NCBI GenBank assembly: GCA_022842845.1
Contig: JALHOT010000012.1
Location: 5,299-69,298 of the forward strand
Source: Cyclobacteriaceae bacterium
Lineage (GTDB): Bacteria > Bacteroidota > Bacteroidia > Cytophagales > Cyclobacteriaceae
Direction: 5' to 3'
DNA: 64,000 nucleotides
Shown here one piece after another: positions 9,686 to 18,419 of the stretch (its first letter is position 1; the number at the start of each line of letters is the position of its first letter). Under the pieces are notes generated by a model, which had not been told where the DNA came from, did no database searches, and saw only the letters and a program-made list of their open reading frames with translations. Position numbers and translations under genes: made by a program.

Positions 9686-10870
9686 ATGAAAACCATTAAT
9701 GATTTCAATTTCGCAGGCAAACGTGCACTTATAAGGGTCGATTTTAATGTGCCCCTCGACAAATCCTTTCAGGTAACCGATGATAATCGTATCCGTTCTA
9801 CTATTCCTACCTTAAAAAAAATATTAAAAGATGGTGGCTCCCTGGTACTTATGTCGCACCTGGGCAGACCTAAAGAAGGACCTGAAGAAAAATATTCATT
9901 AAAACATACACTCAAAACAACAGAGCATTTATTGGGAGCGCCTGTTAAGTTTGCCAGTGACTGCATTGGGGCCGAAGCCTACACGCTATCAGCTGCTTTA
10001 AAACCAGGTGAAGTTTTAATACTAGAAAACTTACGTTTTTGTAAAGAAGAAGAAAAAGGGGATCTAGCTTTTGCAGAAAAACTATCTAAGCACGGAGATA
10101 TTTATGTAAATGATGCATTCGGCACTGCCCACAGAGCCCATGCTTCCACAACAATTGTTGCACAGTTTTTTAAAGAGAAGTGTGCTGGTTACGTGATGGC
10201 TGCCGAATTAGACAACGCCAAAAAGGTATTGGAACAGGCAGAGAAACCTTTTACAGCCATCATGGGCGGTGCCAAGATTTCCGATAAAATATTAATCATT
10301 GAGAAACTGCTCGATAAAGTCGATCACCTGATCATTGGAGGTGGTATGGCCTATACTTTCTTCAAAGCATTGGGAGGCAATATTGGTAATTCGTTGGTAG
10401 AGGCCGATAAGCTTGATTTAGCCAAAGAACTGATTCAAAAAGCCAAAGCCAAAGGAGTTGAATTACATTTACCTATAGACTCGATAATTGCCGATAAATT
10501 TGATGCGAACGCCAATACAGATCTAGCTAACAATAACGCTATAAAAGACGGTTGGATGGGCTTAGACATTGGTCCCCAGGCTATATCAGTTTTCTCTAAA
10601 GTGGTTGAAGATTCAAAAACCATTTTATGGAACGGGCCCATGGGTGTTTTTGAAATGGGGAAATTTGAAAAAGGGACTAAGTCCATTGCAGAAGCCGTTG
10701 TAAGAGCCACTGCAAAAGGAGCTTTCTCTCTGATTGGTGGGGGCGATTCAGCAGCGGCTGTAGCAAAATTCAATTTTGAAGAAAAGGTAAGCTATGTTTC
10801 TACAGGAGGAGGTGCTTTACTAGAATATTTTGAAGGAAAAGTTTTGCCTGGTGTAAAAGCATTAGAATAA
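9686..10870 (+). CDS. pgk: Phosphoglycerate kinase
   Basis: 394 residues, the usual length for bacterial PGK. It transfers phosphate from 1,3-bisphosphoglycerate to ADP in cytoplasmic glycolysis, and runs in reverse in gluconeogenesis. Diagnostic stretches are the N-terminal signature [13 protein letters not shown], the substrate-binding [34 protein letters not shown], the hinge [10 protein letters not shown], and the C-terminal nucleotide-binding [10 protein letters not shown] and GGGDSAAAV. The ATG at 9686 gives the family-typical [15 protein letters not shown] start; upstream in-frame codons belong to the response regulator region in another frame. A strong terminator follows 19 bp after the stop. 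Confidence 0.98.
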   Translation: MKTINDFNFAGKRALIRVDFNVPLDKSFQVTDDNRIRSTIPTLKKILKDGGSLVLMSHLGRPKEGPEEKYSLKHTLKTTEHLLGAPVKFASDCIGAEAYTLSAALKPGEVLILENLRFCKEEEKGDLAFAEKLSKHGDIYVNDAFGTAHRAHASTTIVAQFFKEKCAGYVMAAELDNAKKVLEQAEKPFTAIMGGAKISDKILIIEKLLDKVDHLIIGGGMAYTFFKALGGNIGNSLVEADKLDLAKELIQKAKAKGVELHLPIDSIIADKFDANANTDLANNNAIKDGWMGLDIGPQAISVFSKVVEDSKTILWNGPMGVFEMGKFEKGTKSIAEAVVRATAKGAFSLIGGGDSAAAVAKFNFEEKVSYVSTGGGALLEYFEGKVLPGVKALE

Positions 10871-10888
10871 AGCATTAAAATAATCAAC

Positions 10889-10920
10889 AAAAAGGTCTGC
10901 ACCAACAAGCAGACCTTTTT
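10889..10920 (+). terminator. Rho-independent terminator of pgk
   Basis: A perfect 12-bp stem (AAAAAGGTCTGC / GCAGACCTTTTT) with the 8-nt loop ACCAACAA sits 19 bp after the pgk stop. The 3' arm ends in a run of T. Confidence 0.92.
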
Positions 10921-11075
10921 CATTTTAATCTAGCTACTGATTCTGATTTTTTCGTTAAGGCAAAACCTGATTGGTCAATTGCAGATAACCTTGGTCAACT
11001 AAATTCGAGCTGGGTCAATTACCTGAACAAAAAGGATAAAAGCCTGTCTATGTTCGCACCATAAAATAAAATCCT

Positions 11076-11576
11076 ATGGCTAAACATTTCAAATTCCTTT
11101 CTATAGTGCTTGCTGTATCTGTTATCTCTTGCAGCGAAGACGAAGCCAATAACGTAAATCAAATGCTAATAAATAGAAGCACACTAAATAATTAGCAATT
11201 CCTTCGTTTCAAAATATACCATCTCAACCATGGGTAACCATTTTATGAAATGCATTTTACAAGCGAAGGCATAAGCCTCGAAACATTTTCCACCTATGAA
11301 GACTTGGCTGGTAGTGCTGACTTATTGGTTTTGTAACCAGAAACCAAAGATGTCAATAGTTTGCCAGCCTGAGAGTTTTCAACTTTCAACTATGCAGCCC
11401 TTTACAAAATGGTAAATGGTGATTGGATTTTTATAAGCGAGTACTTTGAAATTGATGGCGCTATCCAAGTCAGTAAGTCAAGCAATACCTATACCTTCGA
11501 ATTTAACCTAACTGGAGACCCTAATTGTTCAGTTTTCCATAAAGGGCAATTATCCGAAGTCAGAAGGGGTCGATAA
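11076..11576 (+). pseudogene. Decayed secreted lipoprotein gene with four in-frame stops
   Basis: The frame starting at ATG 11076 encodes a lipoprotein-type signal (MAKHFKFLSIVLAVSVISCS, lipobox VISC). It then meets TAG at 11193, TAA at 11235, TAA at 11334 and TGA at 11370, before a final TAA at 11574. Between and after the stops the same frame reads as ordinary protein, for example FTSEGISLETFSTYEDLAGS and, after 11370, YAALYKMVNGDWIFISEYF followed by FEFNLTGDPNCSVFHKG. No frameshift is needed over about 167 codons, so the damage is by substitution alone. An open stretch just upstream (10939-11061, ending in TAA at 11062) has protein-like composition but no start codon and may be another fragment. 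A hairpin terminator follows at 11611. I do not recognise the family. Confidence 0.75.
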
Positions 11577-11610
11577 GAACATTGATCTACCTTAATTGAA
11601 CCATCAGAAC

Positions 11611-11647
11611 AATATAAATAGTCTGCCTTTGACAGACTATTTATATT
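11611..11647 (+). terminator. Long hairpin downstream of the decayed lipoprotein gene
   Basis: A perfect 15-bp stem (11611-11625 with 11633-11647; core AATAGTCTG / CAGACTATT) has the 7-nt loop CCTTTGA. It lies 35 bp after the final stop of the pseudogene and just before the sensor kinase gene. The T-tract is weak (TTTATATTT), so this is a probable rather than certain terminator. Confidence 0.65.
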
Positions 11648-11686
11648 TAATCAAGTATACTTCATAGCAATCACTATTTTTGTTTC

Positions 11687-14602
11687 TTGAAGTTTTCATT
11701 TTTCATATTCACCATATTCTTGCTCAAAGGTGTTTGCCTTGGACAGAACCCTGTTTACCGAAATATTGATAAAACAACTGGTCTGCCTAGCAATACCATC
11801 TACGATATTTTTCAAGATGCTGACGGGTTCATGTGGATAGGTCACGATAAGGGCTTGAGTAAATATGATGGTTATCGCTTTATTCATTATCAAAACGCAT
11901 CACAAAAAGGCCGGCCACTCAGCAATCTAATGCAGGATGATGAAGGGAAAATCTGGTGTCAAAATTTTGTTGGTCAATTTTTCTTTGTAGAAAGAGATAC
12001 GCTTAAGATATGTCCTATTCTGGAACCAATAGGATTTTATAGCCCAGGTAGTATCGTTAAAGGAAATACCCTAATTACAGCTGGTAAAAATGGTCTGCGC
12101 TACCTAGACACCAAGCACTTTAAGCTAAAGGAAAATGTATTAAAAAACTTTAACAGTAACCATTACACTTTCGCTACGGATGAATTATACTACTACTTTA
12201 ACAAAAACGAAGGTAAACTCTTCGTTAGTAATGACAAGGAAGTGATTGAAGTTCAGGATGCTCCTTTTCACACTAATTACTTTTTCGTAATTCCAACAAA
12301 AAACACCACGTATTACCTCCCAAAATACCCTGATAAAAAGCTAAACCTTATCAATTGGAAAAATAAGGAGGTCAACTTTACATTTCCTCCAAAGACATTC
12401 GTGCAAAATGTGCGAATACTGAAGGATAGCTTAATTGCTATCAATACTTCCAATGGTATCTATTTATTCAATCAAGAGTTTACACCTGTAAAATCAGTAG
12501 GGCAGCATTTTTTTACTACTAAAAACACCTCAACTATTACACTGGATAGGGAAGGCAATTGGTGGGTCGGAACTTTGAATGAGGGGATTCTATTCATTCC
12601 CAACATGTATCTTATCAGAAGTTTTGAAAATATTTCAATTACTGCTATTGCCACAAACAAAAAAGATCAAGCCCTTCTACTTGGCACTTCCAACAATCAA
12701 CTATTAAAGTATTCATTGAAAGACAAAAGCCTTAAAACGGTTTTTAGCAATCCATTAAATCAAGAAATTACTTCAATATCTTACGACTCAGCCTCCGAAG
12801 ACATCGCTTATGCTTCAGATAACCTTTACATCTATCCGAAGTACCAAACACCCATCGTGCATGACGGTGCTTTCAAGGACATCCACAAACTAGACAATCA
12901 GCATTACATTACTGCTGCCAGCGGTTTTGTAGGTATGTACAGCAGAGATAATCGCCCTCTTAAAAATCTATGGCAAAAGGCCTACAAAAATACAGGCGCC
13001 TTTGAAAACATTGATTCTTCAGAATTCAGATTGAACAATAATGAGATAAGGGTTCGAGCACTGGCCTTACTGAAAGACACCATCATAGCTGCAACCACCG
13101 GTGGTCTTATAGCTTACACACTAAAGGGCCCTCAAGAAATTACCTATGAAGAAAAATCCATCATCGCCTCTGATCTTGAGACCTATAATAACACGTTATT
13201 TGTTGCTTCCTTTAATGATGGCCTGCTGGTGTTGGAAAATGGGCGTTTAAAAAAACTCTTCTCTCCGGATAGATCCTCCGTGACGGGTATCTACAAATTA
13301 AAGATTTCAAAAGGCACCATATGGATGCTGACAGAAACATACTTGATAGCCTACGATATTAAAACCCGGAAATCCAGCATCATCAATCAGGCAGATGGTT
13401 TACCAATGGACGACTTGCGCGACTTTAGCATTATGAACGATACTATTTATATAGTCGGAAATAAAGGTCTTATGCACTTCCCTGCAGTTGCTAAAGTTGA
13501 AAGTAATTATAAACCCATCTTAATCATCAATTCATTTAAAGTAAACCAAGTGGAAAAAGGAAATACATTCCCCATCTCTCTAAAAAGTAACGAGAATGAT
13601 ATTGCTATCAATTATTCGGTTATTGCTTACAGAGCTGGGGCTGATGTAAAAGTAGGGTATAGAATTAATGAATCTGAATGGAAACTACTGGAAGTAAATA
13701 CCCGGCAACTTAGACTAGCCTCACTTGCACCCGATGCTTATACTCTGGAGATGCGAGCGTTTAGCGATGGTGTTTCAACCATAAAACCCACTCAAATAAG
13801 CTTCACCATACATAAACCATTTTATCAGAAAGTATGGTTCATTCTCCTTTGCTTAGTGCTAATATTCAGTTGTATTTATCTTCTGTATCAGCAACGCCTG
13901 GCTAAAATCAAATACCAAAATAAACTGGAGACCGACCGGCTCCAACTGGAGCAAGAACTGCAACAATCACTTTTAGCTTCCATTAAAGCTCAAATGAATC
14001 CTCATTTTATTTACAACTCTTTGAGTTCCATACATTCTTTTGTGTACAGCGATGACAAAGAAAACGCAATAAAATACCTGGATAGCTTTTCTGAATTAAC
14101 AAGAAAAATACTCGAACTATCCAACCACGATAGCATTTTACTCAGTGAAGAAATTGAATTATTACAGACCTATATATCGATAGAAAAAATGCGCTTCGGA
14201 GAAACCTTTACCTCCAACATTAATTGTGCACCCGATATAGATATTCATTTTGTAAAATTGCCATCTATGATCATACAGCCCTTTGTGGAAAACGCTATTA
14301 AGCACGGGCTTTTACATAGGAAGGGACATAAACAACTTCACATCACTTTTAGCAAAAAGGAAAATGATCTTATCATTACTATAGAGGACAATGGTGTTGG
14401 AAGGAAAACAAGTCACGAATTGAAAAGCAACAGGAATAAAAATCATTCTTCCTTCTCCATTTCAGCCAATAAAAAAAGGTTAGAGCTATTAAACGCCAAA
14501 AAGAAAAACACCATCGGGTTAAAAATAATTGACAAAACAGATGAAATGGGGCGAGGCACTGGCACTATGGTTGTGATCAATATCCCAACCCAGTTTTCGT
14601 AA
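11687..14602 (+). CDS. Two-component sensor histidine kinase: reg_prop propeller, Y_Y_Y, LytS-type kinase
   Basis: 971 residues. The start is a TTG at 11687, chosen because it gives a clear signal peptide (KFSFFIFTIFLLKGVCLGQ) and no ATG lies nearby. Residues about 25-620 form a periplasmic two-component-regulator propeller (TTGLPSNTIYDIFQDADGFM, WIGHDKGLSKYDGY). About 640-715 is a Y_Y_Y domain, followed by a membrane helix (WFILLCLVLIFSCIYLLY) and a short coiled coil. The His_kinase domain carries phospho-acceptor His773 in QMNPHFIYNSL. The ATPase domain has an N box (VENAIKHGLL) and a G box (EDNGVGRK). It lacks the fused receiver and AraC domains of hybrid sensors. Its partner is the LytTR regulator 63 bp downstream. 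In related sensors the propeller senses periplasmic oligosaccharides or other ligands; the ligand here is unknown. Confidence 0.93.
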   Translation: MKFSFFIFTIFLLKGVCLGQNPVYRNIDKTTGLPSNTIYDIFQDADGFMWIGHDKGLSKYDGYRFIHYQNASQKGRPLSNLMQDDEGKIWCQNFVGQFFFVERDTLKICPILEPIGFYSPGSIVKGNTLITAGKNGLRYLDTKHFKLKENVLKNFNSNHYTFATDELYYYFNKNEGKLFVSNDKEVIEVQDAPFHTNYFFVIPTKNTTYYLPKYPDKKLNLINWKNKEVNFTFPPKTFVQNVRILKDSLIAINTSNGIYLFNQEFTPVKSVGQHFFTTKNTSTITLDREGNWWVGTLNEGILFIPNMYLIRSFENISITAIATNKKDQALLLGTSNNQLLKYSLKDKSLKTVFSNPLNQEITSISYDSASEDIAYASDNLYIYPKYQTPIVHDGAFKDIHKLDNQHYITAASGFVGMYSRDNRPLKNLWQKAYKNTGAFENIDSSEFRLNNNEIRVRALALLKDTIIAATTGGLIAYTLKGPQEITYEEKSIIASDLETYNNTLFVASFNDGLLVLENGRLKKLFSPDRSSVTGIYKLKISKGTIWMLTETYLIAYDIKTRKSSIINQADGLPMDDLRDFSIMNDTIYIVGNKGLMHFPAVAKVESNYKPILIINSFKVNQVEKGNTFPISLKSNENDIAINYSVIAYRAGADVKVGYRINESEWKLLEVNTRQLRLASLAPDAYTLEMRAFSDGVSTIKPTQISFTIHKPFYQKVWFILLCLVLIFSCIYLLYQQRLAKIKYQNKLETDRLQLEQELQQSLLASIKAQMNPHFIYNSLSSIHSFVYSDDKENAIKYLDSFSELTRKILELSNHDSILLSEEIELLQTYISIEKMRFGETFTSNINCAPDIDIHFVKLPSMIIQPFVENAIKHGLLHRKGHKQLHITFSKKENDLIITIEDNGVGRKTSHELKSNRNKNHSSFSISANKKRLELLNAKKKNTIGLKIIDKTDEMGRGTGTMVVINIPTQFS

Positions 14603-14665
14603 ATTTAGAGACCCTGTACGTCAAGTTGTCCTATTGAAACATTCGAGCCCTATTACCTTTACCTT

Positions 14666-15394
14666 GTGATAACTGCCATTCTTGTTGATGATGAAGTTAA
14701 CGTGCGAAACCTGCTTCGCATGCTACTGAAAGAACACTGCCCCGATATTTCAATTCTGGCCGAATGCAGCAACCTGCCAGAGGCAGTGAAAAGTATCAGA
14801 AAAGACAGACCCAACCTGGTATTTCTGGATATAGAAATGCCCGGACACAGCGGCTTGGATTTACTCGATTTTTTTAACGATGAAGAAATCAATTTTAACA
14901 TCATCTTCACCACCGCCTATAGTGAATATGCCATCCAGGCTTTTGAACTTTCTGCCGTAGGCTATCTGATGAAACCCATTAAACCCGATAAGCTTAAGGA
15001 AACCATAGAACGATACAAAAAGCTTGAAAAGAAAGGTGTACAAGTCTTGGATCAATTAAAGCATAATCTTCAGCATACCCAGCATAAACGCATTACGCTG
15101 ATTACAAAGTATAAAACATACTTTGTGGCACTGGATACAATTATGTTTATCAAAGGCGAAGGCGCATACTCTGAGTTTAACCTTTCAGGCGGTGAGAAGA
15201 TTTTGGTAAGCAAAAACCTGAAACAATATGAGGATATGCTGGCACTGGAAATGCGTTTTGTAAGAATCTCCAAGCAGAATATTATCAATAAAGACTACGT
15301 ATTGGAGATATCTAAAAATGATGGCCACCAGGTTATCCTCAAAAATAACACGAGCCTTGCCATATCGCCAGATAAAGAACATCTTCTCTTTTAA
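14666..15394 (+). CDS. LytTR-family response regulator
   Basis: 242 residues, starting at GTG 14666; no ATG alternative precedes the receiver fold. The receiver domain (1-120) has acidic residues D8-D9, phospho-acceptor Asp55 (FLDIEMPG), T83 and K103 (LMKPIKP). The LytTR DNA-binding domain covers about 145-240 (ITLITKYKTYFVALDTIMFI, FVRISKQNIINKDYVLEI). It pairs with the LytS-type kinase directly upstream (63-bp gap), making a standard two-component system. LytTR proteins bind direct repeats in promoters; the target genes here cannot be read from the sequence. Confidence 0.95.
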   Translation: MITAILVDDEVNVRNLLRMLLKEHCPDISILAECSNLPEAVKSIRKDRPNLVFLDIEMPGHSGLDLLDFFNDEEINFNIIFTTAYSEYAIQAFELSAVGYLMKPIKPDKLKETIERYKKLEKKGVQVLDQLKHNLQHTQHKRITLITKYKTYFVALDTIMFIKGEGAYSEFNLSGGEKILVSKNLKQYEDMLALEMRFVRISKQNIINKDYVLEISKNDGHQVILKNNTSLAISPDKEHLLF

Positions 15395-15466
15395 GCCAGG
15401 TTCCTGCAAGTGCTTACCCAGGCTTCTGACTGAAATTGGGTAGGCATCTCAATATCAATTAATCTC

Positions 15467-15494
15467 TTGTAATTCAAATATTTCATTATATTTG
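15467..15494 (+). promoter_or_regulatory. Housekeeping promoter of the RRM gene
   Basis: TTG at 15467-15469, a 17-bp spacer and TATATTTG at 15487-15494 match the Bacteroidota sigma-A pattern TTG-N17-23-TAnnTTTG. Transcription should start near 15500, leaving a leader of about 60 nt that contains a small CCCT/AGGG hairpin (near 15510-15520) ahead of the start codon. Confidence 0.7.
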
Positions 15495-15561
15495 ATAGAG
15501 GAACGCTTCCCTCCAGAGGGTTGAGGACCAAGTTTAATCATCACTTAATTTCTTTTCTATC

Positions 15562-15819
15562 ATGAACATTTTTGTTGCAAAGCTGAACTTCAAAACACGC
15601 AAGGAAGATCTACAGGCTGCTTTCGAACAGTTTGGAGAAGTTTCATCTGCGAAAATCGTATTGGATCGCGACACCAAACGCTCTAAGGGTTTTGGTTTCG
15701 TTGAAATGCCAAACGATAATGAAGCGCTTCAGGCAATTGCTGCGTTAAACGAGAAAGAGCTTGACGGCCGCGTGATCGTAGTAAAGCCTGCCAACCCTAA
15801 GCCAGCTAATAACTACTAA
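15562..15819 (+). CDS. Small RRM RNA-binding protein (cold-shock-like)
   Basis: 85 residues, a single RNA-recognition motif plus a short NPKPANNY tail. RNP2 is NIFVAKLNF at residues 2-10 and RNP1 is KGFGFVEM near 42-50, both with the aromatic residues that stack on RNA. Members of this family in Bacteroidota and cyanobacteria are abundant single-RRM proteins, often cold-induced, thought to act as RNA chaperones. The gene stands alone, with a clear housekeeping promoter and a strong terminator, which fits high expression as a monocistron. The molecular target is inferred only from the family. Confidence 0.95.
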   Translation: MNIFVAKLNFKTRKEDLQAAFEQFGEVSSAKIVLDRDTKRSKGFGFVEMPNDNEALQAIAALNEKELDGRVIVVKPANPKPANNY

Positions 15820-15844
15820 TAGATTTTAGCCCCCAGGTCTTATC

Positions 15845-15879
15845 AGTCCTTCTGCCAAACAGAAGGACTTTTTTATTTT
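15845..15879 (+). terminator. Rho-independent terminator of the RRM gene
   Basis: A perfect 10-bp stem AGTCCTTCTG / CAGAAGGACT with loop CCAAA is followed by a T-rich tract (TTTTTATTTTT). It begins 25 bp after the stop codon. Confidence 0.93.
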
Positions 15880-15918
15880 TAGCGTAGTTCCTGAGGTATT
15901 ATTACCTATTTTGAAACC

Positions 15919-17385
15919 GTGTTTACCACTACTAATGCTTATAAAACCATAGGATTTATTGCCGGCCCCGTCCTGTTTTTAATAACCTTGTTTTTACTCC
16001 CCAGACATTTCATTTCCCCCACTGCCCCGTATGTAATTTCATTAATGACATGGATGATCTGTTGGTGGATTAGCGAAGCAGCCCCTGTTGCAGTAACCGC
16101 TTTATTACCGTTGGTCCTTTTTCCGGCTTTGGGGGTAATGAACATGACTGAGTCAGCCATTCCCTATGCCAACAGTTCTATTTTCCTTTTTATGGGTGGT
16201 TTTATGATTGCGCTAGCCTTAGAAAAGCATAAGCTTCATGAACGTATTGCCCTTAACCTAATTAAACTTACGGGTACATCGGGTAACGGTATTATTCTGG
16301 GATTTTCTATTGCCACAGGTGTATTAAGCATGTGGATTAGCAATACTGCCACTGCTATGATGATGCTACCCATCGCCATTTCAGTAATTGCATTGCTCCA
16401 AACTGCCAAAGCCGAGGTGCATGACGAATCAAGCCTTAAAAAAGAAAGAAATTTTGCTCTAGGCCTCATGCTGTGCATAGGCTACATGGCCAGCATTGGA
16501 GGTATGGCCACTGTTATCGGAACCCCGCCTAATACCGTTTTTGCAGGCTTTACCAAACAGTTCTATAATAACGATATGGAATTCGGTAAATGGATGCTCA
16601 TCGGCTTACCGGTAGCGATACTTCTGGGTACTTCATGTTACTTGTTTATCGTTCATTTACTTTACCCTAACAACCTTCCAAAAATTCAAGGATCAGACCT
16701 CCTCCTGTCTCAAAAGCTTCATGCACTTGGTAAATTAAATAAGGCTGAGAAAAGAGTTTTAGTGGTTTTTTTACTGACAGCTACCGGATGGATAGTTCAA
16801 CTACCCATCAATCAATTGGTTGGCAAGGAGATACTAAACGATACCAACGTTGCCATGTGTGGAGGGCTGCTGATGTTTTTAGTGCCAACAGAATTTAGTA
16901 AGCATGAATTCATATTGCATTGGGATGACACTAAGCGCTTACCCTGGTCTATTTTACTACTCTTTGGTGGCGGAATTTGTCTGGCAAAGGGTATGGAAAG
17001 CACAGGCATTATCAAAATGATAGGTGACACTATTGCGGCCAGTTCTTCTGTCAGTAAATGGGCGCTCCTCCTGGGTATTATTACCCTTACTGTTGTACTG
17101 ACAGAACTCATGAGCAATGTAGCCTTGGTTACCATCTTCATTCCGGTAGTATTTGCGGTAGCCGAGGGCTTCAATATGAATCCAATACTCCTCGGCCTGC
17201 CGGTAACTTTTGCCGCAAGCTCTGGTTACATGTTCCCCATCTCTACCCCACCTAATGCCATTGTTTTTGCCAGCGGGCATATTAAAATGAAGGATATGAT
17301 CAAGGCAGGCTTCGTCTTGGACGTTGCTTCTATTATCATCATTTTCCTGCTTTCCTGGACATTCCTCGAAATGATCAATCTTTAA
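15919..17385 (+). CDS. DASS/SLC13-family sodium-coupled anion symporter
   Basis: 488 residues, about 12 membrane helices, starting at GTG 15919. Inner-membrane DASS carriers move dicarboxylates, citrate, phosphate or sulfate with sodium. The first substrate/sodium motif is WISNTATAMMMLP (SNT), near residues 138-150. The second repeat has ELMSNVALVTIFIP, so its motif is SNV instead of the usual SNT. Family segments WWISEAAPVAVTALLP, GTPPNTVFAGF and STPPNAIVFASG are present. No TrkA_C domain is inserted. The substrate cannot be decided from sequence. It is followed after 86 bp by the DUF6249 gene, which may belong to the next transcription unit. Confidence 0.92.
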   Translation: MFTTTNAYKTIGFIAGPVLFLITLFLLPRHFISPTAPYVISLMTWMICWWISEAAPVAVTALLPLVLFPALGVMNMTESAIPYANSSIFLFMGGFMIALALEKHKLHERIALNLIKLTGTSGNGIILGFSIATGVLSMWISNTATAMMMLPIAISVIALLQTAKAEVHDESSLKKERNFALGLMLCIGYMASIGGMATVIGTPPNTVFAGFTKQFYNNDMEFGKWMLIGLPVAILLGTSCYLFIVHLLYPNNLPKIQGSDLLLSQKLHALGKLNKAEKRVLVVFLLTATGWIVQLPINQLVGKEILNDTNVAMCGGLLMFLVPTEFSKHEFILHWDDTKRLPWSILLLFGGGICLAKGMESTGIIKMIGDTIAASSSVSKWALLLGIITLTVVLTELMSNVALVTIFIPVVFAVAEGFNMNPILLGLPVTFAASSGYMFPISTPPNAIVFASGHIKMKDMIKAGFVLDVASIIIIFLLSWTFLEMINL

Positions 17386-17471
17386 GACCAGCTCAAAAGT
17401 ATTTTCTACATACCTGTAACCAGGGGTAGAAAGCCTGCGTCCAAGAGCCAAATTCACATAAATAAAAGTAT

Positions 17472-17822
17472 ATGGCAACCGAAGTAATTGCAGTATTCAT
17501 TCCGATCATCTCCGTAATCTGCATAGTGATTATGGTGATGTACTTGCGCAAACAGGAAAACATTGAAAAACTGGCCATGATTGAAAAGGGGGTTAGCCCG
17601 GAGTTTTTCAATATTAAAAAGATGAGAAACACCTCTGGACCCTTGCGCGCATCTCTCCTGTTCATAGGCGTTGGCCTGGGTCTGTTCTTCGGCTACTTCC
17701 TGGACATGCATTATCACATGGAAGAGGTTGGTTATTTCGCAATGCTGTTCATCTTAGGGGGAGCTGGTTTAGGCCTGGCTTATCTGGTAGAGGAGAAAAA
17801 GCAAAAAGAGGAAAGTAAATAA
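17472..17822 (+). CDS. DUF6249-like small membrane protein
   Basis: 116 residues with an N-terminal helix (VIAVFIPIISVICIVIMVMY), a short cytoplasmic linker containing EKLAMIEKGV, then two more helices (LFIGVGLGLFFGYFL and FAMLFILGGAGLGLAYLV) and a charged KKQKEESK tail. The layout matches DUF6249 proteins, which in Bacteroidota often sit beside an ECF sigma factor gene, as here (44 bp upstream of it). No catalytic residue is visible. A role as a membrane partner of the sigma/anti-sigma pair is inference from position only. Confidence 0.75.
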   Translation: MATEVIAVFIPIISVICIVIMVMYLRKQENIEKLAMIEKGVSPEFFNIKKMRNTSGPLRASLLFIGVGLGLFFGYFLDMHYHMEEVGYFAMLFILGGAGLGLAYLVEEKKQKEESK

Positions 17823-17866
17823 GTCTGATCCTGAAACAATCAAGTAAATTGTTTTAGCAAGCAACC

Positions 17867-18415
17867 ATGACGAACGATCCGGATTTAGGCCTGATTATCC
17901 GCATACTGGAAGGTGAACAACACCTGTACGCGCAACTGGTGAATAAGCATAAGAGCTATGCTTATTCGCTTGCGTTACGTGTATTAGATGACAAGTCTGA
18001 CGCTGAAGAGGCGGCTCAGGATGCCTTTGTCAAGGCCTTTAAATACCTGGCTGGATTTAACCGAGAAGCTAAATTCTCTACCTGGCTATACCGCATTGTA
18101 TTCAATACAGCCATTAGCTATAAACGAAAGCAGAAAGTAAAGATGCAAAGTATTGATACTGTGCAAGTGGGCTACCACCAGGACAGCATGGAAAAGAATG
18201 ATAAAAAACGATTCATTGAAAAGGCCATAGGTCAACTAAATGAAGTCGATCGCGTGGCTATTACCCTTTTCTATTTGCAAGAGTTTTCATTAGAAGAGAT
18301 TGCCGAGATTACCAACACACCTGCCAATACTGTGAAAGTGCGAGTACACAGAGCTCGCCACCGGCTAGCGGAAGAACTGAAAGGAATATTACATTTGGAA
18401 GCCCTATCTTTATAA
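17867..18415 (+). CDS. ECF RNA polymerase sigma factor
   Basis: 182 residues. Sigma region 2 spans about 20-90 (RVLDDKSDAEEAAQDAFVKA, FSTWLYRIVFNTAISYKRK) and binds core polymerase and the -10 element. Region 4 spans about 120-175 (VDRVAITLFYLQEFSLEEIA, NTVKVRVHRARHRL) and binds the -35. There is no region 1.1 or 3, as expected for the ECF class. The next gene starts 4 bp after its stop and encodes a membrane protein that is probably its anti-sigma factor. The signal is unknown. Confidence 0.95.
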   Translation: MTNDPDLGLIIRILEGEQHLYAQLVNKHKSYAYSLALRVLDDKSDAEEAAQDAFVKAFKYLAGFNREAKFSTWLYRIVFNTAISYKRKQKVKMQSIDTVQVGYHQDSMEKNDKKRFIEKAIGQLNEVDRVAITLFYLQEFSLEEIAEITNTPANTVKVRVHRARHRLAEELKGILHLEALSL

Positions 18416-18419
18416 AGCC

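Noticed and set aside
10939-11064. An open stretch before the decayed lipoprotein (reads DSDFFVKAKPDWSIADNLG)
   Set aside because: Protein-like but with no start codon and only about 40 codons, beginning in a terminator. Not enough to call separately from the pseudogene.
16957-17478. A 173-codon minus-strand open frame over the end of the DASS transporter gene
   Set aside because: Composition (many His, Tyr, Arg, Glu) is that of an antisense frame of membrane helices.
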